DNA of 64,000 nucleotides from Paracidovorax avenae ATCC 19860 (GCF_000176855.2 NC_015138.1:2728001-2792000); one strand, 5' to 3'. Positions 24,325 through 33,865 are shown, counted from the stretch's first letter. Program-made: numbers and translations. The notes: generated by a model from the letters alone, not told the origin.

Positions 24325-26472
24325 ATGAATTCCAACGCTCTTTCCTTCCCGGGCCGCTCCGGCCGCGCAGCACTGCATCCGCTCGCCTGTGCCGTGCTGC
24401 TGCTGGCGGCCTCCGGTGCCCGTGCGCAAACGGCCGCCGACACCGACAACGCCTCCGCCGCGCCCCGGGCGCGCCTGCCCGAGGTGACCGTCACCGGCAA
24501 TCCGCTGGGCACCGACACGGTGGTCGTGCCCGCGGCCCAGCTGTCCGGCGACGACCTCACCCTGCGCACCGAATCGACCCTCGGCCAGACGCTGGACGGC
24601 CTGCCGGGCGTCAGCAGCACCTACTTCGGCCCCAACGCCAGCCGGCCCATCATTCGCGGGCTGGACGGCGACCGCATCCGCGTGCTGCAGAACAGCGGAG
24701 CCACGCTGGACGCATCGGCGCTGAGCTTCGACCATGCCGTGCCCACCGAGGCACTGACCACCGAGCGCATCGAAGTGCTGCGCGGCCCGGCGGCGCTGCT
24801 CTATGGCGGCAGCGCGGTGGGTGGCGTGGTGAACGTGATCGACAACCGCATTCCGCGCGAGCCATTGGACGGCGTGGACGGCAAGGCCGAAGCCTCGGCC
24901 GCCACCGGCAACGGCGAACGCGCGGGCGCGGCGATGGTGGAGGGCGGCAACGACCGCTTCGCCCTGCATGCCGACGTGTTCGACCGCAATACGGACGATG
25001 TGCGCGTGCCCATCGACCTGGCCTGCACCAAGCCCGGCGCTCCCGGCCTGGCACGGCGCATCTGCAACTCCGCCAGCCATACCCGCGGGGGCGCCGTGGG
25101 CGGCACCGCGTTCTTCGACCAGGGCTACCTGGGCCTGTCGGCCAGTACCTACCGCAGCGACTACGGCACGGTGGCCGAAGACGACGTGACGATCGGCATG
25201 CGTTCCAACCGTTACGCGCTGGACGGCCTGTGGCGCTTCGGCGCGGGCCCGCTGCAGAGCGTGCGCGTGCAGGCCAGCCACACGGACTACCGCCACACCG
25301 AGTACGAAGGCGGCGCTCCCGGCACCACGTTCCGCAATGGCGGCAACGACCTGCGGGTGGAGGCGAAGCACGCGCCCATCGGCCGGCTGCAGGGCGTCAT
25401 CGGCCTGCAGGCCGAGGCCTCGCGCTTCTCGGCCGAGGGCGAAGAGGCCTTCGCGCCCCGCAGCCGCAGCCACAGCACCGCGCTGTTCCTGCACGAGGAG
25501 CTGGGCATGGACTGGGGCAAGCTGACCTTCGGCGCCCGCGCGGAGCGGGACACGGTCGAGTCCTTCGGCAGCCCGGACGTGGACCGCTTCGCCGTGGGCA
25601 AGCACGATTTCCATCCGCACAGCGCCGCCGTGGGCGCGCTGTTCAACCTCACGCCCGCCTCGCAGCTCACGTCCAACCTGTCGTACACCCAGCGCGCGCC
25701 CAAGGACTACGAACTGTTCGCCAACGGCCCCCACGTCGCCACGGGTGCCTGGGAGACGGGAGACCCGGGCCTCGGACTGGAAAAAGCGACGAGCGTGGAT
25801 GTGGGCGCGGCCTGGAAGAGCGGTCCGAACCGCTTCGCCGCCACGGCCTTCCTGAGCCAGTTCTCCAACTACATCGGCCTGACGCCCACCGGGCTGCTGC
25901 GCTCGGAGGAGGGCGATGTGGTGCCGTCCGGCACGGATGGCGCGCTGCCAGAGTACCGTTACCAGGGCGTGCGCGCACGCTTCTACGGCCTGGAGGCCAG
26001 CGGCAGCGTGCGCCTGGTGGGCGAGAGCGGCCTGGTGGCCCCGGCATCCCGCCTGCTCGGCGACGGCTCCACGCTGGACCTGCAGCTGCGCGGCGACATC
26101 GTGCGCGCCACCAACCGCGATACCGGCCAGCCGCTGCCGCGCATCGCGCCCCTGCGACTGGGCAGCACGCTGCTGTGGGCGAGCGGCCCCTGGCGCGCGG
26201 GGCTGGGTTTCGACTACCTGGCGGCCCAGGACCGCGTGCCCGACGACGGCACCCGCGCGACCGGCGCCTACACGCTGTGGAACGCCTCGCTCGGCTACCG
26301 CACGCAGTGGCAGTTCGGCGCCACCCGCAGCACCGCGCTGTGGTACGCGCGGCTGGACAACATCACCGACAAGCTGGCCTACAGCCCGACGTCTATCCTG
26401 ACGACCACGGCGTTCCCGAAGGCGCCGCTGCCCGGACGCAGCCTGAAGGTGGGCGTGAAGGTGGACTTCTGA
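24325..26472 (+). CDS. znuD: TonB-dependent outer-membrane receptor, ZnuD-like
   Basis: 715 aa. Signal peptide to about residue 35 (GARAQ). TonB box candidate LPEVTVTG. The plug domain has ARPIIRGLDGDRIRVLQN-type sequence (SRPIIRGLDGDRIRVLQNSG split across residues 109-128) and DASALSFDHAVPTE, typical of the ZnuD/heavy-metal receptor group. The barrel ends in Phe (KVGVKVDF). A loop with LACTKPGAPGLARRICNSASH has two Cys and His, as the zinc-binding loops of Neisseria ZnuD do. Its place at the end of a Fur-family-controlled cluster supports zinc uptake across the outer membrane. Haem transport is the main alternative. Confidence 0.85.
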   Translation: MNSNALSFPGRSGRAALHPLACAVLLLAASGARAQTAADTDNASAAPRARLPEVTVTGNPLGTDTVVVPAAQLSGDDLTLRTESTLGQTLDGLPGVSSTYFGPNASRPIIRGLDGDRIRVLQNSGATLDASALSFDHAVPTEALTTERIEVLRGPAALLYGGSAVGGVVNVIDNRIPREPLDGVDGKAEASAATGNGERAGAAMVEGGNDRFALHADVFDRNTDDVRVPIDLACTKPGAPGLARRICNSASHTRGGAVGGTAFFDQGYLGLSASTYRSDYGTVAEDDVTIGMRSNRYALDGLWRFGAGPLQSVRVQASHTDYRHTEYEGGAPGTTFRNGGNDLRVEAKHAPIGRLQGVIGLQAEASRFSAEGEEAFAPRSRSHSTALFLHEELGMDWGKLTFGARAERDTVESFGSPDVDRFAVGKHDFHPHSAAVGALFNLTPASQLTSNLSYTQRAPKDYELFANGPHVATGAWETGDPGLGLEKATSVDVGAAWKSGPNRFAATAFLSQFSNYIGLTPTGLLRSEEGDVVPSGTDGALPEYRYQGVRARFYGLEASGSVRLVGESGLVAPASRLLGDGSTLDLQLRGDIVRATNRDTGQPLPRIAPLRLGSTLLWASGPWRAGLGFDYLAAQDRVPDDGTRATGAYTLWNASLGYRTQWQFGATRSTALWYARLDNITDKLAYSPTSILTTTAFPKAPLPGRSLKVGVKVDF

Positions 26473-26483
26473 CGTTACCCGGC

Positions 26484-26505
26484 GGGCAGGGGCGCCTGCC
26501 CCTGC
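26484..26505. terminator. GC-rich hairpin between convergent genes
   Basis: Two nested pairings are possible: GGGCAGG/CCTGCCC and GCAGGGGC/GCCCCTGC, each perfect with a 4-base loop. It lies in the 33-bp gap between the receptor gene and the FAD oxidoreductase gene. It lacks a T tract, so function as a terminator is inferred from position. Confidence 0.5.
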
Positions 26506-27783
26506 TCAGGACAGCCGGTCCCTGAGCCGGTACCAGGCGCCGACGAGCGGCAGGAACCAGGGCTTGCCGAAGTGGCCGGGAATGGCCGGCCAGTCGAAGT
26601 CCTTCCAGGGGTTGAGGTCGGTGCGGCCGTCCATGACCTCTGCCATGAGGCAGCCCATCAGGGTGGACATCTGGGTTCCGTGGCCGCTGTAGCCCATGGA
26701 ATAGTAGATGCCGTTGCGCTCTCCGGCGCGCGGCAGCCGGTCCCGCGTCATGTCCACCATGCCGCCCCAGCAGTAGTCGATGCGCGCCTGGGCCAGGTCG
26801 GGGAAGATGCGGCGCAGCGAGGCCTGCAGGATGGCCCCGCTCTTGCGGTCGGACGTCTCGTTGGACACGGCGAACCGCGCCCGTCCGCCCAGCAGCAGGC
26901 GGTTGTCCGGCGTGGTGCGGAAGTAGGTCACCATGTGGTTGGTGTCCACGGCCATCCGGCGGCGGGGCATGATCCGGTCGAGCACCGCGGCGGGCAGCGG
27001 CTCCGTGACGATCAGGAAGGCCCCCACCGGAACGATCCTGCGGCGTATCCATCCCAGCGGTCCCGTATGGGAGGTGCCGCTCGCCAGCAGGACCTGCGCG
27101 GCCTGCAGGCGGCCCCGGGGCGTGTCGATCACGTGGCCGCCGCCAGATGCGGGGCGCAAGCCGGTCATCGGCGAGTGTTCGTGCATCTCGGCGCCGCGCC
27201 GGGCCGCGGCCTCCGCGAGGCCCCGCACGAAGCGCCCCACGTGCATGCCCGCGCCCTTGCGGTAGAGCAGCCCTCCGTGGAAGCTGTCCGAGCCCACCTC
27301 GGCCGCCAGGTCCGCACGACTCACGATCGCGGTGTCCGGATCGACGCTGGCGGCCAGCAGGGCCTGTGCGCGCACGAGCTTGTCGTAATGCCCGGGCTTC
27401 GCCGCGAGCTTGATCTTGCCGGCGCGCGCGAAGCTGCAGTCGATGCGTTCCTCCTCGACCAGCCGCTCCACCAGATCGACGCCTGCATCGAAGGCCCGGT
27501 ACAGCCGGCCGGCGACTTCCGGTCCGAGCCGCGCGGCCATTACTCCGTAGTCCTGGGCGAAACCGTTGTTGCACATGCCGCCGTTGCGGCCCGACGCGGC
27601 GTTGCCGATGGTGGAGGCTTCGAGCAGCACCACCTTCGCTCCCTTCTTCGCGAGCGCCAGCGCGGCCGAGGAGCCCGTCAGCCCGCCGCCGATGATGGCG
27701 ACGTCGCAGCGGCCCTCGACCGGTCCGGGGGCAGCGCTCCGGAAGGGTTCCGAGGTGTCCAGCCAATAGGATGCGAATTGCAT
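26506..27783 (-). CDS. FAD-dependent oxidoreductase (DAO family, PuuB-like)
   Basis: 425 aa. The FAD dinucleotide fold is VAIIGGGLTGSSAALALAKKG at residues about 28-48 (GxGxxG pattern), followed by SGRNGGMCNNGF, and the C-terminal MGYSGHGTQMSTLMG. These features match gamma-glutamylputrescine oxidase and related amine or amino-acid oxidases. It is the last of four minus-strand genes (aldehyde dehydrogenase, second DAO oxidase, GNAT, this one), a set that fits stepwise oxidation of an amine to aldehyde and acid. The exact substrate is unknown. ATG at 27783. Confidence 0.85.
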   Translation of the reverse strand: MQFASYWLDTSEPFRSAAPGPVEGRCDVAIIGGGLTGSSAALALAKKGAKVVLLEASTIGNAASGRNGGMCNNGFAQDYGVMAARLGPEVAGRLYRAFDAGVDLVERLVEEERIDCSFARAGKIKLAAKPGHYDKLVRAQALLAASVDPDTAIVSRADLAAEVGSDSFHGGLLYRKGAGMHVGRFVRGLAEAAARRGAEMHEHSPMTGLRPASGGGHVIDTPRGRLQAAQVLLASGTSHTGPLGWIRRRIVPVGAFLIVTEPLPAAVLDRIMPRRRMAVDTNHMVTYFRTTPDNRLLLGGRARFAVSNETSDRKSGAILQASLRRIFPDLAQARIDYCWGGMVDMTRDRLPRAGERNGIYYSMGYSGHGTQMSTLMGCLMAEVMDGRTDLNPWKDFDWPAIPGHFGKPWFLPLVGAWYRLRDRLS

Positions 27784-27807
27784 GGCGGCTCCGGAAAAAT
27801 GGAGGTC

Positions 27808-28641
27808 TCAGTGGAAGGATTGGTTGGCGAGCGCGAACAGCTGCTCCGGCCCCGCCGCCGGCTCCCGGGGCCCGAGGACCATGGTGGTGGCGCCGCCGAC
27901 CCGCGGCAGCCCGATCGCATCGAGCCAGCTTCCGAGCTGCAGCGCCAGGGGGGTGTCGATGCGGACGAAGACGTGCCCCAGGCGGGCGAGCGCAGCCTCC
28001 ACCAGTGCCCGCGCATCCGCTGCGCCGGCCGCCACCACCGGGCCGATGACGTGTCCTCGCCCGAAGGGGCGCGACAGGGCGTATCCGCAGGCCTGCCCGC
28101 CGTGCTCGAGCACGTGGCCATCCGCTACCTGCATGAGCGCGCGCAGCATGTCCGGCCTGTGCCATCCCGTGGCCGCGTGGTCCAGGCGGGCGACCGCGGC
28201 GAAATCTGCCGGCTGCATCGGCCGGACCGGCGTGCCAGGAGGAATTTCCGGAGGGGAGAGGGGAATGCCCTGGTACTGGCCGATCTCGCCGGTCCGCACG
28301 AAGCCGCGCCGTTCGTACAGTGCCAGGCCCTCGGCCGTCGAGTTGAGCGTGATGGTCCGGGGCCGGGCCGCCGCGAGCAACGCGTCCATCAACCGGGCCC
28401 CGTAGCCATGCCCCTGGGCGGCTCTGGCGACGATGACCATGCCTGCGGAGGCATGCGTCTCGCCATAGGCCCACCAGGCCGCGGTGCCCATCACCTCCTG
28501 GCCACACTGCAGCACGAAGCCCTGGCCCTGGTCGAGCGCGAAGCGCCAGTCCTCCAGCCGGTAGGGCCACGACATTTCCCGGGAGAGCTTCCAGGCGCCC
28601 TCCAGGTGCGTGTGCGAGAACGGTGTGAGTTCCGGCTGCAT
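27808..28641 (-). CDS. GNAT-family N-acetyltransferase, two-domain
   Basis: 277 aa. An N-terminal GNAT domain covers about residues 1-125, with the acetyl-CoA pyrophosphate loop in ARAAQGHGYGARLMDAL and the terminal strand YERRGFVRTGE. A second domain (about 140-277) resembles the YitH/HolE-type C-terminal acetyltransferase-like half. The acceptor may be an amine handled by the flanking oxidases (inference). It lies 24 bp upstream of the PuuB-like gene and 6 bp after the other oxidase gene. ATG at 28641. Confidence 0.82.
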   Translation of the reverse strand: MQPELTPFSHTHLEGAWKLSREMSWPYRLEDWRFALDQGQGFVLQCGQEVMGTAAWWAYGETHASAGMVIVARAAQGHGYGARLMDALLAAARPRTITLNSTAEGLALYERRGFVRTGEIGQYQGIPLSPPEIPPGTPVRPMQPADFAAVARLDHAATGWHRPDMLRALMQVADGHVLEHGGQACGYALSRPFGRGHVIGPVVAAGAADARALVEAALARLGHVFVRIDTPLALQLGSWLDAIGLPRVGGATTMVLGPREPAAGPEQLFALANQSFH

Positions 28642-28647
28642 GGCCGC

Positions 28648-30048
28648 CTAGAAATCCGCGACCTTGCCCCACGCCGAGTGCCGGAACCGCTCGGGGTCGT
28701 AGGGGCGGGGGTCGAAGATGGGCGTGTCGCCGCTGGCGAGGTCGGCGATCAGGTGGCCCGCACCCGGGCCGATGCCGAAGCCGTGGCCGGAGAACCCGGC
28801 GGCCAGGATGAACCCGGGGATGCCCTGCACCTCGCCGATGCCCGGCACGCCGTCCGGCGTGCTGTCCACGAAACCGGCCCAGGCATTGGCAATGCCCGCC
28901 TCCCGCAGCGCGGGCAGCAGGGCGACGGCCCGGCGGTGAGTCTCGCGCACGGCCGCAGGGTCTGCCTTGGGATCGAGCACACGCATGCGTTCCATGGGCG
29001 TCGGCGCATCGAGGCGCCAGCGGCCCAGGGTTTCGTGACCGCCCCGGATGCCCTCCAGGCCGCCGGGGAACACGTTGCGCCAGCGCTTTGCGAACATCGG
29101 GATGAACTGCGGTGCGAAGCGCAGCAGTTGCGGCGTCGGGTCCACCCGGCCACGCCCGCTGATGGCCAGCGTATAGCTGCCGTCGCTGCGGCGGGTGACG
29201 GAGACGCCCGCCGTGTGCAGCGTGTCGGGCAGCGCCTGCGCGATCGCCGAGACGCGCACGATGGACTGGCGGACCGTCGCCTGGGGAAAGCGGACTCCCA
29301 GCTGCCGGCAGAACGAGGAGGCCCACGCGCCCCCGGCGTAGATGGCGATACGCGTGCGGATGGTGCCGGCTTCGGTCACCACGCCGCTGACGCGCCCGCC
29401 CTGCAGCTCGATGCCCCGGGCGGCGCAGTTCTGGTGCACGGTGCCGCCGAGCTTCATGAATGCGGTGGCTGCGGCTGGAGCGGCCTTGGCGGGATCGGCG
29501 GTGCCGTCGCTGGGGGAGAGCACGCCGCCTTTCCAGGGCCGGCCCGTCGCGCTGCCGCGCCGCGTGGCTTCCTCGGCGCCCAGCATGTGCGTGACCACGC
29601 CGGCGGACTTCGCGAAGACGCCCCAGCGGGCCCAGCGGTCGAGTTCGGCCTCGTCATTGCTCAGATAGAACAGGCCACAGCGCCGGAAGCCGGTGTCCTC
29701 CCCGGACTCGGCGGCGAACCTCTCCCAGAGCTCCAGGCTCCTGGTGGCCATGGGCAGCTCCCGGGCGTCGCGGTTCTGCTGCCGGCACCAGCCCCAGTTG
29801 CGGCTGGACTGTTCGGCGCCGATCCAGCCCTTTTCGACCAGGGCGACCGACATGCCCCTGCGTGCCAGGTAGTACGCGGTGAAGACGCCGATGATCCCGC
29901 CACCGATCACGACGGCATCGGCACTGGCGGGCAGGGGGGACGACGTCTCGATGAGGCGCAGCGGCTGGTGCATGGAGGGATCTCGCTTTTCGGTCGGAAC
30001 GGAACGCAGGGATGGTGCTGGGCGCCGGGGCAGCGATGCGGTGGTCAT
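28648..30048 (-). CDS. FAD-dependent oxidoreductase (DAO family)
   Basis: 466 aa. FAD-binding ADAVVIGGGIIGVFTAYYL, then SSRNWGWCRQQNRDARE, and C-terminal ILAAGFSGHGFGIGPGAG. The RNWGW segment and overall length resemble amine/opine oxidase-type and D-amino-acid-dehydrogenase-like proteins. The ATG at 30048 overlaps the aldehyde dehydrogenase stop (ATGA), which supports this start over the internal ATG at 29973. Together with the dehydrogenase it forms a coupled amine-to-acid pair. Substrate unknown. Confidence 0.85.
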   Translation of the reverse strand: MTTASLPRRPAPSLRSVPTEKRDPSMHQPLRLIETSSPLPASADAVVIGGGIIGVFTAYYLARRGMSVALVEKGWIGAEQSSRNWGWCRQQNRDARELPMATRSLELWERFAAESGEDTGFRRCGLFYLSNDEAELDRWARWGVFAKSAGVVTHMLGAEEATRRGSATGRPWKGGVLSPSDGTADPAKAAPAAATAFMKLGGTVHQNCAARGIELQGGRVSGVVTEAGTIRTRIAIYAGGAWASSFCRQLGVRFPQATVRQSIVRVSAIAQALPDTLHTAGVSVTRRSDGSYTLAISGRGRVDPTPQLLRFAPQFIPMFAKRWRNVFPGGLEGIRGGHETLGRWRLDAPTPMERMRVLDPKADPAAVRETHRRAVALLPALREAGIANAWAGFVDSTPDGVPGIGEVQGIPGFILAAGFSGHGFGIGPGAGHLIADLASGDTPIFDPRPYDPERFRHSAWGKVADF

Positions 30049-31535
30049 GCGCCTGGCTCCCCGGCCCAGCCCAGGATGGCCTTGGTTTCCAGGTATTCGT
30101 GGAGGCCCTCGACGCCGTATTCGCGCCCGTTGCCCGATTGCTTGTAGCCGCCGAAGGGAGCATGCGGGCTCCAGGCGGGGTTGTTGATGTGCACCTGCCC
30201 GGCACGGATCCGCATCGCGACCGCCCGGGCCGCCGCCAGGTCCGCGCCCTGCACGTGGGCGCCCAGGCCGTAGATCGTGTCGTTGGCGATGTCCACGGCC
30301 TCATCCACCGTGTCGTAGGGAATGATGGCGAGCACCGGCCCGAATATTTCCTCCTGGGCGATCCGCATCCGCCGGTGCACGCCGGAGAAGATGGTCGGGC
30401 GCGCGTAGAAGCCGCGCTCCAGTCCTTCCGGCCTGCCGGGGCCGCCGCAGACCAGGCGCGCGCCTTCATCGATCCCGGCGGCGATCATCTCCTGCACGCG
30501 GCGGAACTGGGACTGGTTGGCCACCGGGCCGTGCGTGGTCCGCTCCGAGCGGGGATCGCCGACGACCATGCGCGACACGGCCTCGGCCGCGAGGCGCTCG
30601 GCTTCGGCCAGCCGGGCGCGCGGCACGATCATGCGCGTCGGAGCGCTGCAGGACTGGCCCACGTTGCGCATGCCCGCCGCCACGCCGGCCGGCACGGCTA
30701 CGGAAAGATCGGCGTCCGGCAGGATGACATTGGGGGACTTTCCGCCCAGTTCCTGCGCCACGCGCTTGACCGTGGGCGCGGCCGCCTGTGCCACGAGGAT
30801 GCCGGCCCGCGTGGAGCCGGTGATCGAGACCATGTCCACATCGGGATGGGACGCCAGCGCGGCTCCCACCTCCGGGCCTTCGCCCGCCACGAGGTTGAAC
30901 ACGCCGGCGGGGATCCCGGCGTCCTGCACCGCCTCGGCGAAGAGCATCGCGCTGAACGGAGACAGCTCGCTGGGCTTTAGCACCACGGTGCATCCCGCGG
31001 CCAGCGCCGGCCCCACCTTGGCAGTGATCTGGTAGAGCGGCCAGTTCCAGGGCGTGATCAGGCCGCAGACGCCGATGGCCTCGCGCACGATGGCCATGCC
31101 GCCGCGGTGCATGACGAAGGGATGGCTGGCCGCCAGGTCGCGGGCCACGCGCAGGTGCTCCGCGGCAATCGGCACCTGCGCGGCGCGCGCCACGGCGATG
31201 GCGCATCCCATTTCCAGCGAGATCGCATGGGCGAACGATTCCGCTCGTTCCAGGACCAGGGCATGCAGCCGGCCCAGCAGGTCGGCACGCTGCAGCGGCG
31301 GGGTCGCGGACCAGGCCGGGAAGGCGCGCCGGGCCGCGCCGATCGCAGCCGCGGCGTCCCGCGCATCGCCCAGCACGATGTCCGCCAGCGGCTGCTCGGT
31401 AGAAGGGTCGATGACGGTCGCGCGGGACGTTCCCTCCGGCTGCCGCCAGCCGCCGCCGACGAAGATGCGGTCCAGGCGGCCGTCGCGGGCCAGGCGTTCG
31501 ATGAGGGGCGCAGTCATGGGAACGGTCGGCTTCAT
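30045..31535 (-). CDS. NAD(P)-dependent aldehyde dehydrogenase
   Basis: About 496 aa. Catalytic Cys in VGQSCSAPTR, general-base Glu in QELGGKSPNV, the Rossmann motif ITGSTRAG, the substrate-channel ITPWNWPL and the family ending SGNGREYGVEGL are all present. It oxidises an aldehyde to an acid, presumably the product of the coupled FAD oxidase. No start has a good ribosome site: ATG at 31535 is used, with 31517 (MTAPLIERL) and 31553 as alternatives. First gene of the four-gene operon; the 169-bp gap to the divergent S41 peptidase gene would hold its promoter. Confidence 0.9.
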   Translation of the reverse strand: MKPTVPMTAPLIERLARDGRLDRIFVGGGWRQPEGTSRATVIDPSTEQPLADIVLGDARDAAAAIGAARRAFPAWSATPPLQRADLLGRLHALVLERAESFAHAISLEMGCAIAVARAAQVPIAAEHLRVARDLAASHPFVMHRGGMAIVREAIGVCGLITPWNWPLYQITAKVGPALAAGCTVVLKPSELSPFSAMLFAEAVQDAGIPAGVFNLVAGEGPEVGAALASHPDVDMVSITGSTRAGILVAQAAAPTVKRVAQELGGKSPNVILPDADLSVAVPAGVAAGMRNVGQSCSAPTRMIVPRARLAEAERLAAEAVSRMVVGDPRSERTTHGPVANQSQFRRVQEMIAAGIDEGARLVCGGPGRPEGLERGFYARPTIFSGVHRRMRIAQEEIFGPVLAIIPYDTVDEAVDIANDTIYGLGAHVQGADLAAARAVAMRIRAGQVHINNPAWSPHAPFGGYKQSGNGREYGVEGLHEYLETKAILGWAGEPGA

Positions 31536-31704
31536 TGCAGGCAATTGCACCATGCGGCGCCGCACGGCCGGTTGGGAAAAACGGGGCGCAGAGCGATGAA
31601 GCTGCGGTTTTTGGGGGGCTCGGCGGCATGCCATGCGGCGGGCCGGCACGCTGCCTGCACGCGGGATAATCCTCCGTCGCGCGACGCCCCCCCTACCTTT
31701 CCAC

Positions 31705-32874
31705 ATGACTTCCCCACCGCTCCATTCCGCCTGTGCCTTCGTTCTGGCCCTGTTCGCGTCGGCGCACGCCGCCGCCCAGCCCGCCGGACCGATACCGAAG
31801 GAGGAACTGCAGATCCTCGCCAGCGTGTACCGCGAGCTACAGACTTCCCTGGTGGAGAAGCCGGACGACCGCGCACTGCTCGTCGCGGCGACCAAGGGCA
31901 TGGTGCGTGAGGCGGATCCGGACAGCGGCGAGTACTTCACGGCCGCGGAGCTCGAGGTGCAGCGCCAACCTGCAGCCCCCGACGCGGAGGCCATCGGGGT
32001 CCAGCTCCGTTACCGCGACCACCAATACCAACTCGTCCCGCTGGAGGGCAGTCCGGCCGCGCAGGCGGGCATCGCCTCCGGCGACCGGCTGTATGCAGTC
32101 GATGGCGCGAGGGTGAAGGGGCTGGAGGCCGCCAGGGTCCGTCAGCTCCTGTACGGTCCCGCCGGCAGCACGGTGGCGCTGACCGTATTCCGCGAGTCCT
32201 CGCTGTCCGTCCTCACCATAGCGGTCGAGCGACGGGCCTATGCGGCCCCCAGGGTGTCGCTGTCGCGGCCGGCACCAGGCATGGCGCAATTGCGCGTGCC
32301 GCACTTCAACGCCTCGGCGCTGCAGGAGGCCGCGGAAGCGATCGCCGTGGCGTGGCAGGCGGAACCGTTCAATGCCATGATCCTGGATCTGCGCGGTTGC
32401 CCGGGAGGCCTCGTCGAATCGACGGTGGGCATCGCCTCCATGTTCCTGCCCAGGGATACGGTGGTCATGAAGACCTCTGGCGCGGGGGCGCAGGCCGGCG
32501 CCACCTACCTGGCCACCCCCGATGCCTACCGGGGCGCAAGCCGGCAGGATCCGCTGGAGAACCTGCCGCCGCAGATCCGCACGATGGCGCTGGCGGTATT
32601 GGTGGATGCCGACACGGCGTCGGGCGCGGAAATCGTCGCGGCCGCCCTGCAGGACCACCGGCGGGCACGGGTCTTCGGCCGGCCCACGGCGGGGCGCGGC
32701 AGCATCCAGACCATCCGCCCGATGCAAAAGGGTGCGATCAAGTTCACGACGGCCTACTGGATGTCCCCAGGCGGCCGGAGCATCCAGGGAAACGGCGTGG
32801 CGCCGGACCAGATCGTGGCCGATCCCTCTGCGCAGAGCACGCTGCAGGCGGCGATGGCGTCCCTGCAAAAGTGA
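31705..32874 (+). CDS. S41-family C-terminal-processing peptidase-like protein with Lys-to-Arg change
   Basis: 389 aa. Signal peptide to about residue 25 (SAHAAAQ). A PDZ domain (about 95-175, QLVPLEGSPAAQAGIASGDRLYAV in part) precedes the protease domain with LDLRGCPGGLVES and DADTASGAEIV. The nucleophile Ser is Ser306. Twenty-five residues on, where CtpA enzymes have the general-base Lys in GKGSVQ, this protein has Arg331 (AGRGSIQ). It may therefore be inactive or slow, or use another base. It lies alone on the plus strand, 13 bp before the AEC permease gene. Periplasmic by prediction. Confidence 0.85.
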   Translation: MTSPPLHSACAFVLALFASAHAAAQPAGPIPKEELQILASVYRELQTSLVEKPDDRALLVAATKGMVREADPDSGEYFTAAELEVQRQPAAPDAEAIGVQLRYRDHQYQLVPLEGSPAAQAGIASGDRLYAVDGARVKGLEAARVRQLLYGPAGSTVALTVFRESSLSVLTIAVERRAYAAPRVSLSRPAPGMAQLRVPHFNASALQEAAEAIAVAWQAEPFNAMILDLRGCPGGLVESTVGIASMFLPRDTVVMKTSGAGAQAGATYLATPDAYRGASRQDPLENLPPQIRTMALAVLVDADTASGAEIVAAALQDHRRARVFGRPTAGRGSIQTIRPMQKGAIKFTTAYWMSPGGRSIQGNGVAPDQIVADPSAQSTLQAAMASLQK

Positions 32875-32887
32875 CTCGCATCCGCCC

Positions 32888-33841
32888 GTGAACTCTCCCG
32901 TCTTCGCCTCCCTCGTTCCCGTCATCCTCTGCATCGCCATCGGATTCCTCGCGGCCCGCATCGGCTGGGTGCGTGCCACGGCCATCAAGGATCTCTCCAA
33001 CATCGTCTTCCTGGTGCTCACGCCGGCACTGCTGTTCCGCACCATGGGCGCGGTGCGGGTGCAGGACCTCAACTTCGGGCCGGTGGCACTGTATTTCCTG
33101 GCGGCGAGCCTGGTGTTCATCGTCACCATGGCCTTCGCGGGCTTCTCCACCCGCGCGGCGGCCCGGGGCCTGGCCAACATGTTCAGCAACAACATCATGA
33201 TCGGCGTGCCGCTGGTCGGGCTGGTGTACGGCAAGGAGGGGCTGGTGACGCTCTTCACGCTGATCTCGCTGCATGCGCTGGTTCTGCTCACGGCCGCCAC
33301 GGTCGTGTTCGAACTGGCCGAGGCGCGGGAGAGCCAGCGCTCGGGCCGCAGTGCGCCGCGCCCGGTGCTGCACACCGTGCTGCAGGCGGTGCGCAACGGC
33401 ATCGTGCACCCGGTGCCGCTGCCCATCCTGGCGGGCCTGCTGTTCGGCCAGACCGGCCTCGTGCTGCCGGAGGTGATCGACAAGCCGCTGCAGGTGCTGG
33501 GCACCGCGCTCGGCCCCATGTCGCTGCTGCTGGTGGGCGTGACCCTGGCCTACACCAAGGTCGGCCACCATGCGCGGGAGGCGCTGGGCATCGCCGTGGT
33601 CAAGAACATCGCCCACCCGCTGCTGCTGTTCGCGCTGGCCTGGGGCATGGGCCTGTCCGGCCTCTCGATAGCGGTGATGTTCACGGCCGCGGCCCTGCCG
33701 GTGGGCGCGAACGTGTTCCTCTTCACCCAGCGCTACGGCACCATGCAGGACGAGGTTTCGGCCAGCATCGCGCTCTCGACCACGCTGGCGCTCGTCACCG
33801 TGCCGATCATGCTGCTGCTGGCGCAGCGGCTCTGGCACTGA
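32888..33841 (+). CDS. AEC-family (auxin efflux carrier-like) transporter
   Basis: 317 aa with about ten transmembrane segments, in the two five-helix halves of the family (for example VPVILCIAIGFLAARIGWV at the N terminus and AVMFTAAALPVGANVFLF near the C terminus). Bacterial AEC members export or take up small organic acids such as malate or malonate. The start is GTG at 32888, 13 bp after the S41 peptidase stop. Motif NNIMIGVPLVGLVYG is typical. The substrate is not predictable; the name does not imply auxin. Confidence 0.88.
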   Translation: MNSPVFASLVPVILCIAIGFLAARIGWVRATAIKDLSNIVFLVLTPALLFRTMGAVRVQDLNFGPVALYFLAASLVFIVTMAFAGFSTRAAARGLANMFSNNIMIGVPLVGLVYGKEGLVTLFTLISLHALVLLTAATVVFELAEARESQRSGRSAPRPVLHTVLQAVRNGIVHPVPLPILAGLLFGQTGLVLPEVIDKPLQVLGTALGPMSLLLVGVTLAYTKVGHHAREALGIAVVKNIAHPLLLFALAWGMGLSGLSIAVMFTAAALPVGANVFLFTQRYGTMQDEVSASIALSTTLALVTVPIMLLLAQRLWH

Positions 33842-33865
33842 GCCCGTGCCCGGTGGCCGGCGGGT

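Noticed and set aside
26572..30147. Plus-strand open frame of about 1190 codons over the FAD-oxidoreductase operon
   Set aside because: It runs antisense to four well-recognised enzyme genes and gives no known domain; GC-rich DNA produces such frames.
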